Source: Limonium bicolor
Taxonomy: Eukaryota; Streptophyta; Magnoliopsida; Caryophyllales; Plumbaginaceae
Assembly: GCA_023374045.1 (NCBI GenBank)
Contig: CM041777.1
Span: forward strand, 109,519,588 to 109,583,587
Direction of reading: 5' to 3'
Length of the DNA stretch: 64,000 bases
Shown here piece after piece: positions 63,573 through 64,000 of the stretch (position 1 is its first letter; each line of letters opens with the position of its first letter). The notes beneath the pieces were generated by a model. It did not search any database and was not told the DNA's origin. It worked only from the letters and a program-made list of their open reading frames with translations. The position numbers and the translations under genes were made by a program.

Positions 63573-64000
63573 CTTAAAATACAATGGAAGTACACACCAC
63601 AAACAAACAAAAAGCCATATAAACATATTCAGCATCAGATATAAATGATAGTAGATTACAATATATGTTTCTCTACAAGGTAGGATATGTTAATCTGCAG
63701 AGTATTGATGTTTTGCCCTCGCCAACAGAAAATGAAAAACTTTTCAGGAAAGGATTTCTCTTGTACATCTAATATCTCCAGCTTTAACATGGGATAGAAA
63801 AGGAAGTAGATCATCCGAGCTCCTGACATTAGGAAGCACTGCCAAATGAAGGCATTCAGCAAGGACTTGAAACATATATAGCTGATTTTTATATTTGTTC
63901 AATGCATTAGAAGGCTAAACAACCACAATGTGCTGCTGGCCATAATGATGATGGAACAGCAAGCATACTAGACAGAATTTTGGTAGCTATATCACCATAG
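63573..64000. other. BAM4 5' intron or flank, nothing else recognised
   Basis: The missing transit-peptide exon might lie here or beyond the edge. No convincing exon was found. Confidence 0.4.

Noticed and set aside
63656..63862. Minus-strand frame as the BAM4 transit-peptide exon
   Set aside because: Its sequence is not Ser/Arg-rich as plastid signals are, and no donor joins it in phase to the first visible exon.

Overview
This is nuclear DNA from a eudicot plant. The evidence is host genes split by GT-AG introns, chloroplast and cell-wall proteins of plant families, and dense plant transposons: CACTA, Stowaway, Tourist and hAT-like DNA elements, Copia and Gypsy LTR elements, and a LINE. 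I cannot name the species.

Five host genes stand out. FLA1 (fasciclin-like arabinogalactan protein, + strand, about 24.6-26.2 kb) has two exons. Two intronless plant defensin paralogues lie at 40.3 and 53.1 kb, both on +. TIC20-V (chloroplast inner-envelope translocon component, - strand, 54.2-54.9 kb) has a frameshift near its start. BAM4 (beta-amylase-like, - strand, 58.0 to at least 63.3 kb) shows nine exons, and its N-terminal exon is not visible. From memory, FLA1, TIC20-V and BAM4 are also close neighbours on Arabidopsis chromosome 5, so the window looks like an expanded syntenic block whose spacers have filled with transposons.

Layout. 0-1.2 kb: 5' end of a Copia element on the - strand. 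2.05-12.65 kb: a complete but decayed CACTA transposon with a GAA target-site duplication. It carries TNP2, a second ORF ending in a Ulp1-type protease, a long hairpin, and a captured R2R3-MYB exon, and it splits an open reading frame. 13-18.7 kb: remnants of a Mutator-like/plant-mobile-domain element with several satellite-like arrays. 20-24 kb: MITE, AT-rich DNA and one end of another CACTA family. 24.6-26.2 kb: FLA1. 26.7-28.3 kb: a 5'-truncated LINE with a 17-bp target-site duplication. 28.3-31.9 kb: MITEs, including an inverted Stowaway pair, and extreme AT-rich DNA. 31.9-36.8 kb: a CACTA-like element carrying a broken copy of the thylakoid thioredoxin gene HCF164 and a 200-bp tandem array. 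37-40 kb: MITE, foldback and hAT-like elements. 40-53 kb: the two defensins, separated by a Copia pol remnant (with a hAT-like insertion inside), a 4.8-kb probable solo LTR and a Copia gag remnant. 54-64 kb: TIC20-V, a foldback with an internal minisatellite, a Stowaway, and BAM4, whose first visible intron holds a small Gypsy-type LTR element.

The strongest second-look items are the two gene captures by separate CACTA-type elements (MYB and HCF164), the hairpin inside the CACTA, the open frame interrupted by that CACTA, the inverted MITE pair, and the single-base frameshifts in TIC20-V and BAM4. Those frameshifts could be real lesions or assembly errors.
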